Positions 48,203-58,618 of a stretch of 64,000 bases of DNA are shown piece after piece. Under the pieces are notes generated by a model, which had not been told where the DNA came from, ran no database searches, and saw only the letters and a list, made by a program, of their open reading frames with translations. This stretch comes from Arabidopsis thaliana (taxonomy: Eukaryota > Streptophyta > Magnoliopsida > Brassicales > Brassicaceae): contig NC_003074.8 of NCBI RefSeq assembly GCF_000001735.4, positions 22,823,261 through 22,887,260 on the forward strand. Direction: 5' to 3'. The stretch's first letter is position 1, and each line of letters begins with the position of its first letter. Both the position numbers and the translations under genes were made by a program.

Positions 48203-48713
48203 TGATGGAAACCAAAGGGATAAAGCTCACTTCCGAGTGAGAAAACCCCCAAAAGCTGGGTTTAACAGAACAATGATGAAACGTCGTCGTTTCTTAAACA
48301 AAGCTAACGCCTTTGAACAACACTACAGTTGAAAAAAGGTTCAACATTTTACATTTTCCAGATATAAAGCTCATCACTTCCAAGTTCCAAAAGCTGGGTT
48401 TAACAGAACAATGATGAAACGTCGTCGTTTCGTGGACACAACACAAGCATTACATAAATTTATGAACACTACAGTTGATAAAAGTAAAAGGTTCAACATT
48501 TTACGTTTTTCCTCCAGATATAGCAGAATTGTAATGAACTATATATTTTATAATAAAAAAACCTCCATGACATGAGAAAGACAGAGAGAGATACATAAGA
48601 ACAACCCCAAGTTTATCGTCAGAGAAAACCCTAATTACAGATAACCATGGTTACAGAGACAAGGCCAAATCGGTGAGGTTTTCAAAATCAGTTTGATTTT
48701 TTTTTTTTAATTT
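48203..48713. promoter_or_regulatory. EMB1703 promoter with tandem duplication, and SINAT3 3' end
   Basis: A unit starting aaaagctgggtttaacagaa occurs at 48251-48366 and again at 48389-48522 (138-base offset), so the EMB1703 leader and promoter contain a partial tandem duplication, including the acgtcgtcgtttc motif twice. The right part is the 3' UTR of SINAT3 with a T-run before the stop. Confidence 0.75.
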
Positions 48714-50283
48714 TCAAGACAAGTTTGGGATACAAGCTCCTCCACCTTCACCACTTTGTTGTTGCTCTTTCCATATCCTTCCAGTGACTCGAAGTTTCAG
48801 CTCTTTCCTATCTCCACCTGAGAAGAAGAGAGCCATGTTTCTTTGTATAATTAGTCCATCATGACTGTCTCTAACTTTCCTGTGGCTGTCTCTTACGCTT
48901 CTTGGTGTTCCTTCCCATATCAGCTTCCGACCATAACCTCCCACTTCTAAACTGTAATTGTAGTTTCGAGCTTCTGTCTCGTCCCCCATGAAACGCAGGA
49001 ACGCCATGTAGACTGGAGCCATTCCGAGCTGGAATGCCTCAAAGTGAAGACAGAAGTATTGACCGAAGCAGTGAAAGACCTGATTTTCATTTTTGAACCA
49101 GAAACAAAACCAAAACAGAGGAAACCTTGATAAGCATTAAAGTATATCAAGTCAACATGTATAGCGAGATGGAAGATTCACAATTCACAACCATAGATTA
49201 GATAAATAACTGGACCTTCTCTAGGAAAGCTAACTCGCAACAAAAGCAAAATTTGACTCAGCTGATCACATTACAGTTTATACCAGACAGATCAAATTTT
49301 ATCACAAATATAATCCTATTACTTTAAACAAAGCCTCCTAACTTATCTAAGTGTATACTATGAAGCACGATTCATATGTACTTACAGTTAACATCCATGT
49401 GGCGTTTTCGACTTCACGAGGATTAGACTTGACATAACGATGGTTGAAAGTACACCCAGAATGCATATCCACCTTATGATCATCCCTCAGATGAGCAACT
49501 AAGAAAGGGATATCGCCCGTAACAGAACACTCGGATCCAGCATAAGGGCAGCTATAAGGTCTGAAGTTACATACAGTCTCATGTTTGAGCTTACTGTAAT
49601 AAGGGAAGATTTCAGGACATCCAAGTGACATGTGTTTACAAGGTAGTTCAAGTGATTCGGCTACTTTTTCCAGTGCCAAACAACGGATATCACCGAGCTC
49701 TTGTCTACAAGTTGGGCAGCGGTTGTGAACCCTGGCTTTACAGGTTGAACACAACGTATGTCCATTGTGACACTGTAGGGAAATCAAATAATTGTCTATC
49801 TGTTATTCCATAATTCTCTAAAGAAACAATAAGAAGAATCTTAGAAACTATCAAAGCTATTGACAAAATTTAGTGACAATTGTTTCAATTGTAGCCATTA
49901 GTGAATGGATAAAACTAAATTTCAAGTTACAAGAGCAACACAACCACTGCTTCAACATCCATGATTCACATCATTAACTCAAAACCCTAAACAAAATCAA
50001 CAAATTAAAGATCCGGGGAAACGAAATCAGAGAACAAGGGATTGAAAAGAAAGACCTGATGAATGGGAGGGTACATAGAATTGGTGCAGACAGGACATTC
50101 GAGAAGCTCATGAACACTGGTGGTGGTAGGGAGAAGCCCAGAAGCAGCAGCATTAACGTTGGTGGTGTTGTTATTAGTATGATGATGCTTGGAAACAGAA
50201 GCGTAGGAATGGCGATCTTGGTGGATCTCTTCATCATCTGTCACATCCATGGTTGATGTACAGTCCATGCTATCCAAATCCAT
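48714..50283 (-). CDS. SINAT3: SINA-type RING E3 ubiquitin ligase SINAT3
   Basis: Exons 50283-50056, 49772-49386 and 49079-48714 join in phase to 326 residues, the usual SINAT length. The RING finger (LECPVCTNSMYPPIHQ across the first intron to CHNGHTLCSTC and CPTC) is followed by the SIAH zinc finger (CKHMSLGCPEIFPY, YSCPYAGSECSV, HLRDDHKV). A TRAF-like substrate-binding domain (WMLTVFHCFGQYF to the end) completes it. SINAT proteins ubiquitinate targets in light, hormone and autophagy signalling; members are reported to control ATG6 stability, whose gene is 31 kb away here. I chose the ATG giving MDLDSMDCTS; an in-frame upstream ATG (50403) would add 40 residues in sequence that looks like 5' UTR. 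Recalled locus At3g61790. Confidence 0.93.
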
Positions 50284-51462
50284 TGAAGAAAGGTGGAGAC
50301 TTTGATTGATCTTCGATCGAAACGAAAGATCAAAATCCGGAATTGAAGAAACACCACCGAAACAGGTCAACCCTCGTGAAGTGTTGTTAATTTTCAAAAA
50401 CAAAAAAGATAGATGCTCTTCTTCATCAATTCTCTAGAGAGAGAGAGAGAGATAGTTGCCGTCAAATGAACCGGAAACGCTGATTTAAGATCGGACGGTC
50501 ACAAAGGCGGCTGTGTTAAAGAGAGAATGTTATTTGGAAACAAATTGAATTATAAGAGATTCAGAAGAATTTACTGGATAGGGGAAAAATAATCATATTC
50601 TAATAATATACGTACAGTATATCCTCTCTCACTCAATGATTTCTTTGTTTTTAATTAAAGGGCCATGATCCAGTAGAGATGGGCCTAAATATGTACATGG
50701 TGCACATGATTGCTTCTTTTTTTTTATTCTAGATGTTTTTCTCTCTAGTGGGATTCTGTCTATCATTATTGTGTGTTCTTTTTTTACTTTTAATTCAAAC
50801 AATTTCTTTTCCTTTGTACAAGAAAAATGATTTTCAACTTCTAAAATGACAGCTAAATTCAAAGATTCATGAAAAACATGCTCATCTTTCTGTTTACTTT
50901 AACAAAAACTTTAAGAGATGTATTTAGGTAAAATTAGACGGTTTAAGAATATGAAATTCATAAGAGGAATAATAAGTAATGGGATGTGGCTTGGGTTCAA
51001 AGTCACTTCAAAGACCAATGATAATGTAAATGAACATTTTACTCTTCTTCATCTCAAGCAAACTCTCACAATCTTAAAAGCAAATTATTCAATTAATAAT
51101 TGCTTCTCATCAGTGATCGGTCTCATGAGTGATATCATCCTTAAACACACCACATAAAAGAAAAAGAAAAAAGCGAACAACAACGATCCATCCAGCTTCA
51201 ATGATCTGTCGTTGCTTTTTAACAGAACATGTCAATTGTACTATTATCTTTCTGTTGGGTTTTGTGACTTTTGTCTGAGAAAAATATAAAGCTTCAAAGA
51301 ATCTGGGACTTGACTTAAGAACTGTTTTCACAGCTACAAGAGATCACAAGCGGATCTGATTATTCATTCATCAAATATTCTTTAGCTTTTTACTCCTATT
51401 TGCATCAAACAATCAAATTTAAGGCACTACTGGATCAAAACTAGAAAGATTTTAGTTATTTG
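50284..51462. other. SINAT3 promoter and UVSSA-gene 3' region
   Basis: A (GA)n leader tract lies at 50433-50452. The rest is AT-rich spacer with a GGCCCA-type motif near 50680. No gene is seen. Confidence 0.45.
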
Positions 51463-53595
51463 TTACCACTGGTTAGCCGATGTATCCCGGCACTTTTCAT
51501 CATTGCCCTGAGCCAACTGCTGTGGATTAGTACCTTTTACTCGATTACTAAACAGTCTCTGGGATATTCTATCTTTAGCCGTTGTTTTCTTACGCCTTGT
51601 GGAAAAGGTTTGCTTCTTGTTTTTCTTTTCAGCAAAAACTCTATCAAACTCATCATCCATAGCATTCGATCTAGAAGTTGAGGCTATTGCCGCACCACGC
51701 AGAACTTCATGATTGTGTTCCTTAACCTTAACCTTAACAAGCTTTGCTCTTTTCCTCACCACTTCTTTGTCTTTCTCCCGGATATTCTTCAGAGCCTCTT
51801 TCGCTATTTGCCTAGCTAACTGATTAGGATCAGAATCTGAAGTTGTTTCATCCATAGACACATCCTGGTTGGTCCCTGAAGTTGAAGAAGTTTGGTTTTC
51901 ACTCTCATCTAATGGAGATTCCTGGATTATGGTGTTTCCTTCATCATCCCGGGGTACAATGGGTCCGTGAAACGGACAGACTCTGAGATCTCTTCTCTGG
52001 CAAAGACCACCTTTCTTTAGAGAAGCACGGCATGGAGGTGTCTCTGTTCTCTCTTCTCTATACACGGTTGCCTGAAGATTCAATTCTGCTATTTTATCTG
52101 CTGGAATTATAGCATCTTGATCCACCCTGCCCCAGTGGCTCTCGATCTCTAAACCCCGGTAATTAGCTCGAACTTCCGTAGTTGATTCCCAATTAGTCAA
52201 CTGTGATCCCCAATTCATCACAGGCGCTTCAGAAATTAGCTTGTCTCTAAGAGAGTTTCCACTGCTTCCAACTTTTTTAGTGTTCGACACTTTATTGGAC
52301 CTAGCTTCTGATGTAGACTTCTTTGCTTCACCTGATGATGGTAAAGATGAATTCTCACTCTGCTGAGTTCTCATCACATGAGCCACGTTCTTGACTGAAT
52401 CAGTTTTAACCTTGCCATCATCCTCCTCCCAGATATCTTCTTCTTCCTCGTTTGTTTCTTCATTACCGTGAATATCAGTCATTCTTGACATTGTAAAACC
52501 AGCTTCTTCCCATTTCTTTTTAGCTGCCAATATGTTATTCCTGATATCAATCAAGTCCTTCAACATGGAATCTCTCGTTCTGTTATCACTTACGTCAACC
52601 CTAATGAGAAGAGAGATCCCTTCTTGAACCGAGATCAGATGCTTTGTCACTAGAAGCTTGCACTGTTCCCTCAACACATCAAATACAATTCTGTTTTCAC
52701 CAGTTTCTTCAACCTTTTCTGATTGTTTCAGTGAATCAAGACGAATTTGCCTCAGATGAGAACAACGGATCTCCTCAAAATCTTCCTCATCTAAGATCGC
52801 AAGTGGAACACCATCATCCCCTCTCCACTGAACAATTTCCATACACTCCTTGATTTCCTTTATCGTTACCTCAATCTCATACTTGAAGAGTCCAAAACTA
52901 ACTCTCAAGGAATCAAACTTGTTCCGCAAAATCTCTTTTGTCTTCATCTCCCTCTCCTGTCTCTCTCGTTGAATCCGTGCAGCATTAGCCTGTAAATCAG
53001 GGAACTTTAACTTGAGGGTATTCTTAAGGTAATCAAACCCAAGTCTAAGCTCCTTGTAATGAAACCCAAAAGACAAATTCCACTTCTCCAAGAACTCAAT
53101 AGCCTTTGAACGCAACGTAGTGGCAACAGCAGGTGGTGCAGGAAGAGGCAGATTGCTTCTAAACCCAATACTTAAACTCAAAAGCTGATCAAGATTCTCA
53201 ATTATCAAAGTTCTAAAGAGCTTTGATCTCATGAATAGCTCGTCGATTATGAAAAGCGTCAGATATCGAACCTGTCAAAGAAAATTATCACCGCGTTATT
53301 TGACCAACAAACCTGATCAATCAACATTGACTAGTCCTTAAAAGAGCAAGTTTCAATGAATTGAACGGATCAGAAATTGTTCAAATAATGTGAAAAAAAC
53401 CTGAGAGTGGTTATGTCTCATGAGCTCCATTAGGGTTTGCGAACTAAGTCGGACCTCCGAATCAGAATAGCGAACAATGGATTTGATCGCCTTGAGAAGC
53501 CTCGGGTCAACCTCTTGAGCAGTTGATTTCGTCGCTTTCTCTATCAACCCAATAACTTTCCCTCCGCCGTCATCTCTTCCTTCCATCGCCGGCAA
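51463..53595 (-). CDS. UV-stimulated scaffold protein A (UVSSA) homologue
   Basis: Exons 53595-53401 and 53271-51463 join in phase to 667 residues. The N-terminal ~170 residues form an ENTH/VHS-like helical domain (DPRLLKAIKSIVRYSDSEVR, then LIIENLDQLLSL). The middle is acidic and disordered. The C-terminal part contains the DUF2043 signature: EIESHWGRVDQDAIIPADKI, then a putative zinc site CRASLKKGGLCQRRDLRVC with PFHGP. The tail is very basic. In animals UVSSA binds stalled RNA polymerase II, CSB and TFIIH in transcription-coupled repair; the same role in plants is inference. A second ATG three codons in (53586) is an equally good start. Recalled locus At3g61800. Confidence 0.88.
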
Positions 53596-53907
53596 TCAGA
53601 AATTCAGATTTTCTTCTCCTTTCTAATTTCCGAAGAAGACGATATAAAAAGAAAACCGAAAAAGAAAAAATTAGATTTGTGTTGGTTTAATATTTGTACC
53701 CACTATAGTCGGTTTACTTGGTTAAACGAAATGACTTATTTACCCCTCTCTCCCCAATTGGTTCGAAGTAACGTATTTGCCCCTGTTTGTCTAACCTCTA
53801 TTCACCAACTTAGATGGGTGTTAATGTAATTACGATAAATATCGTTTATATAGTTGATGTGAAGTTTTCCTCTTCCCACCAAAATCACTCAACACAGTCG
53901 AGAGAAG
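53596..53907. promoter_or_regulatory. Divergent promoter between the UVSSA-like gene and the GH17 gene
   Basis: 312 bases separate the two start codons. A TATA-like tatataa-type run near 53845 faces the + strand gene. No other clear motif is seen. Confidence 0.45.
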
Positions 53908-55209
53908 ATGAAGATGATCCTGATGACGACGATGCAAAACGCTTTCTGGATTCTCTTGGTTTTTTCCATCTCAATGGCTTCTTGCTCCACGATTCCATCG
54001 CTTGTAGGTAAATAATCTGGTGATTCTGTTATACTTTTCCCGAGAAAAAATTGATTCTTTTTCTCTCATTTTCCTTCACTTTCTCGTTCGTTTTCCAGGT
54101 CCACAAATCGGAATCAACTACGGAGAATACAGCTCCAATCTTGAAGATAGTAGTAATCTTCGATTCCATTGTGTGATTCACGAGAACATCGAATCTTTTT
54201 AACTCTCAATGACTTTTTTTTGTTTGTTTTTCCAGGTCCAGTGATCGGAATCAACTATGGTCGTTACGGCTCAAACCTACCACCACCAGAAGCAATACCA
54301 TCGCTAGTCAACTCTCTCTCCATCAAACATGTCAAAACCTTTGACTTGGATCCAAGAATCACCAAATCTTTCGCCAACACTGGAATCACTCTCTCCCTCT
54401 GTATCCCCAACGACAAGATCCCATCTCTAGCCACCAATCTCTCCGAAGCTGAATCAATCATCAGAAACTTCATCTTACCTTACCACAAGAACACAATCAT
54501 CACAGCAATCTCCGTCGGAAACGAAGTCTCCTTACTCCCGCAATTCTCCAACCACCTAGTCTCAGCTATGGTCAACGTTCACAAAGCAATCAAGAGATAC
54601 AGATTACACAAGAAGATCAAAGTCTCCACAACGCATTCTCTCGCGATTCTTTCCAGAAGATTCCCTCCTTCGACTGCTGTTTTCCATCAATCGATCGGTG
54701 ATTCGGTTTTGGAACCACTCATAAGGTTTCTACAAAGAACAAATTCACCTCTCATGGTGAACGTTTACCCTTACCTCGCTTATAAACAATCATTCCCTTC
54801 GATTCCTCTGGATTTTGCTCTGTTTCAGCCGATGAACAGCCCCAGACGCCGGAGATACATAGATCCGTACACTGGAGTTGCATACACCAATCTGTTCGAC
54901 ATAATGCTGGATTCTGTTGACTCCGCCGTGAAATCCTTAGGGTTACCTGAAATTCCGGTGGTTGTATCGGAGATTGGGTGGCCGACGAGGGGAGATCCGG
55001 GTGAAACAGCTGCTAATTTGGAGAACGCTAGGGTTTTTAACCAACGGCTCGTTGAGCATCTGAGAAGAAGATGGAATAAAGTTCCGGTGTATATCTTTGC
55101 TCTGTTCGATGAAGACCAGAAAACTGGAAACGCCGTGGAGAAGCACTGGGGATTGCTTTACGGTAACGGATCGAGGAAGTATGATCTGAATTTCTCGCCG
55201 CCGATTTGA
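53908..55209 (+). CDS. Secreted GH17 glucan endo-1,3-beta-glucosidase
   Basis: Exons 53908-54007 and 54236-55209 join in phase to 357 residues. Exon 1 encodes a signal peptide (MKMILMTTMQ, then AFWILLVFSISMASCS), split from the mature protein by an intron as in most GH17 genes. The mature part begins IGINYGRYGSNLPPPEAIPS. The acid/base Glu is in AISVGNEVSL and the nucleophile Glu in VVVSEIGWPT; the fold ends with LFDEDQK and HWGLLYGNGS. No X8 (CBM43) domain or GPI signal follows, so it is a soluble wall or apoplast enzyme. It would hydrolyse beta-1,3-glucan such as callose. The intron holds a decoy copy of the exon 2 start. Recalled locus At3g61810. Confidence 0.9.
54040..54202 (+). pseudogene. 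Decoy copy of the GH17 exon 2 start inside its intron
   Basis: At 54090-54130, ttttccaggtccacaaatcgg continuing through gaatcaactacgg repeats the true junction at 54228-54262 (tttccaggtccagtgatcgg through gaatcaactatgg). If spliced from exon 1 to the first acceptor (54098) the frame stays open for about 34 codons (GPQIGINYGEYSSNLED...) and stops at 54200-54202. The two lie 137 bases apart. It is a partial tandem duplication that leaves two competing acceptors. Confidence 0.75.
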
Positions 55210-56813
55210 AGTTTGAACGGCGCAAAGATGGAAGAAGATTTATGAGGTAATGGGCCTATTGTTTTGTTTTATTATGGGTCTATTGAATTGTTTTTAGACC
55301 AGGCCAGTATTACGACATATTAATCCACCGGGCTTACTTGTAAATAATACAAAGTTGATAAAGAAATAATAAAAAGTGGAGATGATTGAAGGCTTGTGTC
55401 ATGTTTTTCCTTTGTCCCATATGTCACGTGCAAGATGATAGATTCGTGGACTTGGAGTCAGTAATATCAATCAATCTAACAAAACATTTGTCCCGGAATA
55501 AATTGGAAATGCAAATTGTCATCATGTTACTGAAAGTTGTCCTATATTTTAAATTTAGTTTTAACAGTTTTATTTTATTTTTATATGAACGAAATAAAAA
55601 TAAAATAAAAGAAGTGAGAGCCACTCTATTTACAAACCAATGAAAATAAATAAGGGTGGAAATATGGGAAAAATGGAAAGTAACGTTTTAATTGTGTTGA
55701 TGGATAATGTGTATTTTATGATAGAAACAAATAAAATCACCTTGTTATAAGTTGTAAGGCTCCAAAATCACATTAAAACATATGCTAGTGAATTACCAAT
55801 AATTTGACAAATATGTTAAATTCACATAATTTATTGAGAGAATGGAAATCATGACTCGTGACTCATGACTAATGACTAATGAGTGAGTCTTGTTGTTGTA
55901 TATAGAGACTATATATTCATCTGAATAATAAGTTTCTAGAAGGCTGAATTTTGATAAGAGGAGCATAAAAATGACTGATCACACATCGCCCACTAAATAC
56001 GCAAGTGAGTGAGTGATCGGAGATATTTACGGAGGAAAGAGCGGGAAGGGAGTGGGTATAAAATTGGTGGCTCGTTCGGTGGTTGCATTATTCTGTCCAT
56101 GTGGGCCAACGTACCGCACTTTGTCTCTGTATCCGTCATTGAGGATTTTTTTGTTTATTTTATTTTCCCATCTCACTTATGATTTTTGTTATTATTAATG
56201 ATTAGTGATTTGTTACTTACTGAAGCAATTATTTTGTCAAAATAGAGACTGCTTCACATAACACATAAAACCAAGAACTGGTGTCGGATATTCACACTCT
56301 CTCATTCACATGGAGAACCAAAAACCAAGAACATACGTCCATCTTGCATTAACGATACCGTGTGTCGTTTACGATAGGCACAATATATACATATATGTAC
56401 GCTCATACCAAAAATATCGAGATGCACTAACCAATGCCATATATAACATGAGCATTGAGCACAATAGTAGGATGAGTTATGAAAAGAAGGAAAAAAATAA
56501 TCGCTACTAATCCAAAGCAAGATGAGAAGATACATTGAATTTCACTTTAAAACGAGCACTTAAGCTAGTGAATTACCAATAATTTCATTTTGGTTTAAGA
56601 AATTTCAAAGGACAAAAGCACCTTTAAGATTCACTTCTCTTTGACTTTTGACAGTACAGAAGTACTAGTACAATATTTAATCTAGGGATCTTCATGAATG
56701 ATGACTAATGAGTAGTATGATAGTCGATGATGATAACAATGTTTGATAATTTGCTTTGTCAATTTTCTCCCAAAAAGTCTTTGGGAATAAATCAGTCAAC
56801 TCAAGCTCAAAAT
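55210..56813. other. Spacer between GH17 and protease genes
   Basis: 3' UTR of the GH17 gene, then AT-rich sequence. gctagtgaattaccaataattt occurs at 55782-55803 and 56563-56584, each followed within ~130 bases by atgactaatgag, hinting at an old dispersed duplication. The 55980-56120 stretch is less AT-rich and has a TATA-like element but no credible gene. Confidence 0.4.
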
Positions 56814-58265
56814 CTAACACGCGCGAGACAAAAACCCGACCCGTGACCCGACCAAGTCATAAGCGACCCGGAAACCTTGTTGCTGTATGTTTCCAATGAT
56901 TGACAAACTCCCCATAGTTCCGGCAAACGCAAAACAGAACCGTCCTTCAGTGTTAACCGGGATCAGATAATTACTCGCCGGAAGCGAAACCTCTCCGCCT
57001 CCGAAATGAAACACAACCGTCGGAACCTTCACAGTCGTCATTCCCGAGAGATCAAAACACGTGTCGAACAAAGAATACGATGGAGCACGTTTCAGCTTCG
57101 TAGCACCAAGTCTAAAAGCGTCTCTAAGCGCTACGTAAGCAGGTTGCGTCAGCCGAGTAACCGAAGTACCGGAATCTATAATGACACCGCCGTTTCCGGT
57201 GGCGTCAAGCTTGAACTGCGACTCCGAAACGCCGGGAACGCGCGAACCACCAACGCTGATTCCAAGAAGCTGCAAGTAATAAAACGTGTCGAGTTTCGGG
57301 TTCGTTAGTAACGGCGTGAAAACAGAGGTTTTCGGAACGGCGGCGTTTCCAAACACGATTGTTGACGGTGGTTTAGAAGAAGAACCGGAACTCGTCCGGT
57401 CAACCAAACAGTAAGAGAATTTTCCGTTATAACGGTTTTTCGTCTGCGACGGGAAAGATAACCCACCACGGCCCAAGCCCAAAAGCCCAGCCGCACCAAC
57501 GAACAAGCCTTCGTTATCGTGACCGCATCCTAACGGCACGTGATCAACACGCGCTCCATGAAACGTCAGCGTTTCAGTTGAGAAATCTCCTTCGGTGAAT
57601 GATCCGTCACCGTACGATACTTGGTAGAGACAAGTCTTGCTTCGACGAGTGACACATTCCGACGAGTCGTCTAGTCTCCGGCAAAGGCGAGATCCACATG
57701 GTACGGTGGCGAAAGTTTTGGATTTCTTCGGGTCAAAAATGGCGTCGGTCTGGTTGTAACAGGCTTTGCAAGGAGAGCATTGGAGCCAAACGACGTCGCT
57801 TCCTGTGTCGAGCACCATGTAAACGTTAGTCGCCGGAGTTCCAACACCTAACCTCATAAAATACTCTCCGCTTCCTTGTGAGAGGCCAGAGATAACTGCG
57901 CCGCTAAATCCACCGGCGGTACGTGGAGTTCTTTTCGTAGCATTTCGTCCGGTTGATACGGCGGCGAGGCTGGTAATAGATTTGACGCGGAGAGAGTCTC
58001 GTTGGAGACGGAGGTTGAAGAGGTCCGCCGGAGATGCGTCGGAGAAGGAAGACAGAGCATCCACGTGTGATAAATGGACAGAGAGTGAAGTTGTGGACTC
58101 GGATAAAGATTCATCAGTTAAAGATTCGGACTCGGGCCATGAGAGTGTTGCGGAAGAAGGAAGAGTGTTGACGACAAGAGTTTGGTATTGGGAAGAAGCA
58201 GAGGAGGTGAAGAAGAGAACGGCAAAGACGGAGAAGGCGAGGGTATTCAAGACTTTGCGCTCCAT
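56814..58265 (-). CDS. Secreted pepsin-like aspartyl protease (A1 family)
   Basis: A single exon of 483 residues. The signal peptide (MERKVLNTLAFSVFAVLFFT) is followed by a propeptide with a Ser-rich stretch and the catalytic core. Active-site motifs are DTGSDVVW (Asp153) and VIIDSGTSVT (Asp364). Plant-specific Cys pairs are near CSPCKACYNQ and in the nepenthesin-type loop, with the flap region at CLYQVSYGDGSF. There is no plant-specific saposin-like insert, so it is of the atypical/nepenthesin class. Localisation in wall or secretory path is inferred. The ATG at 58265 was chosen over one 12 codons upstream because it gives a clean signal peptide. Recalled locus At3g61820. Confidence 0.92.
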   Translation of the reverse strand: MERKVLNTLAFSVFAVLFFTSSASSQYQTLVVNTLPSSATLSWPESESLTDESLSESTTSLSVHLSHVDALSSFSDASPADLFNLRLQRDSLRVKSITSLAAVSTGRNATKRTPRTAGGFSGAVISGLSQGSGEYFMRLGVGTPATNVYMVLDTGSDVVWLQCSPCKACYNQTDAIFDPKKSKTFATVPCGSRLCRRLDDSSECVTRRSKTCLYQVSYGDGSFTEGDFSTETLTFHGARVDHVPLGCGHDNEGLFVGAAGLLGLGRGGLSFPSQTKNRYNGKFSYCLVDRTSSGSSSKPPSTIVFGNAAVPKTSVFTPLLTNPKLDTFYYLQLLGISVGGSRVPGVSESQFKLDATGNGGVIIDSGTSVTRLTQPAYVALRDAFRLGATKLKRAPSYSLFDTCFDLSGMTTVKVPTVVFHFGGGEVSLPASNYLIPVNTEGRFCFAFAGTMGSLSIIGNIQQQGFRVAYDLVGSRVGFLSRAC

Positions 58266-58546
58266 TGGAAATGAAAATATGAGGATTTTAACTATTGTCA
58301 CATGGATCTTATATAGACTATAGTCTGTCTATCTATCTACTCAAAAGTATACAAAGGCAAAATGAAGCTCGTGTGTGAAAGCACATAGTTTACTTTAATT
58401 ATGTAATAACGACTTTGTTTTTTCTTTCTTTTTCTTTATCATTACCAAATTATTGACTTTATTCCCCATTTCCTACTGACGAAGTAATGGAGTTCTAATT
58501 TTGTAGCTTGGAATATATAAGATTATTGGGTGAGACGGTGCAAATT

Positions 58547-58618
58547 GGTTCCATGGTCTAGTGGTCAGGACATTGGACTCTGAATCCAGTAACCCGAGTT
58601 CAAGTCTCGGTGGAACCT
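58547..58618 (+). tRNA. tRNA-Gln (anticodon CTG)
   Basis: A complete 72-base cloverleaf. Acceptor arms GGTTCCA/TGGAACC pair, followed by T. The anticodon stem-loop is TTGGA-CTCTGAA-TCCAG, and the B-box GTTCAAGTC is intact. CAA lies six bases upstream, and a T-run (ttttttt) follows about 10 bases downstream. Confidence 0.96.

Noticed and set aside
54169-55209. 346-residue open frame starting before the GH17 exon
   Set aside because: Its first ~22 codons are intron sequence ending in the acceptor at 54235. The signal-peptide exon at 53908-54007 joins in phase and gives the normal GH17 architecture.
56013-56198. 61-codon + strand frame with a TATA-like stretch
   Set aside because: Translation ends in hydrophobic T-rich sequence without known motif; support is too thin to call a gene.
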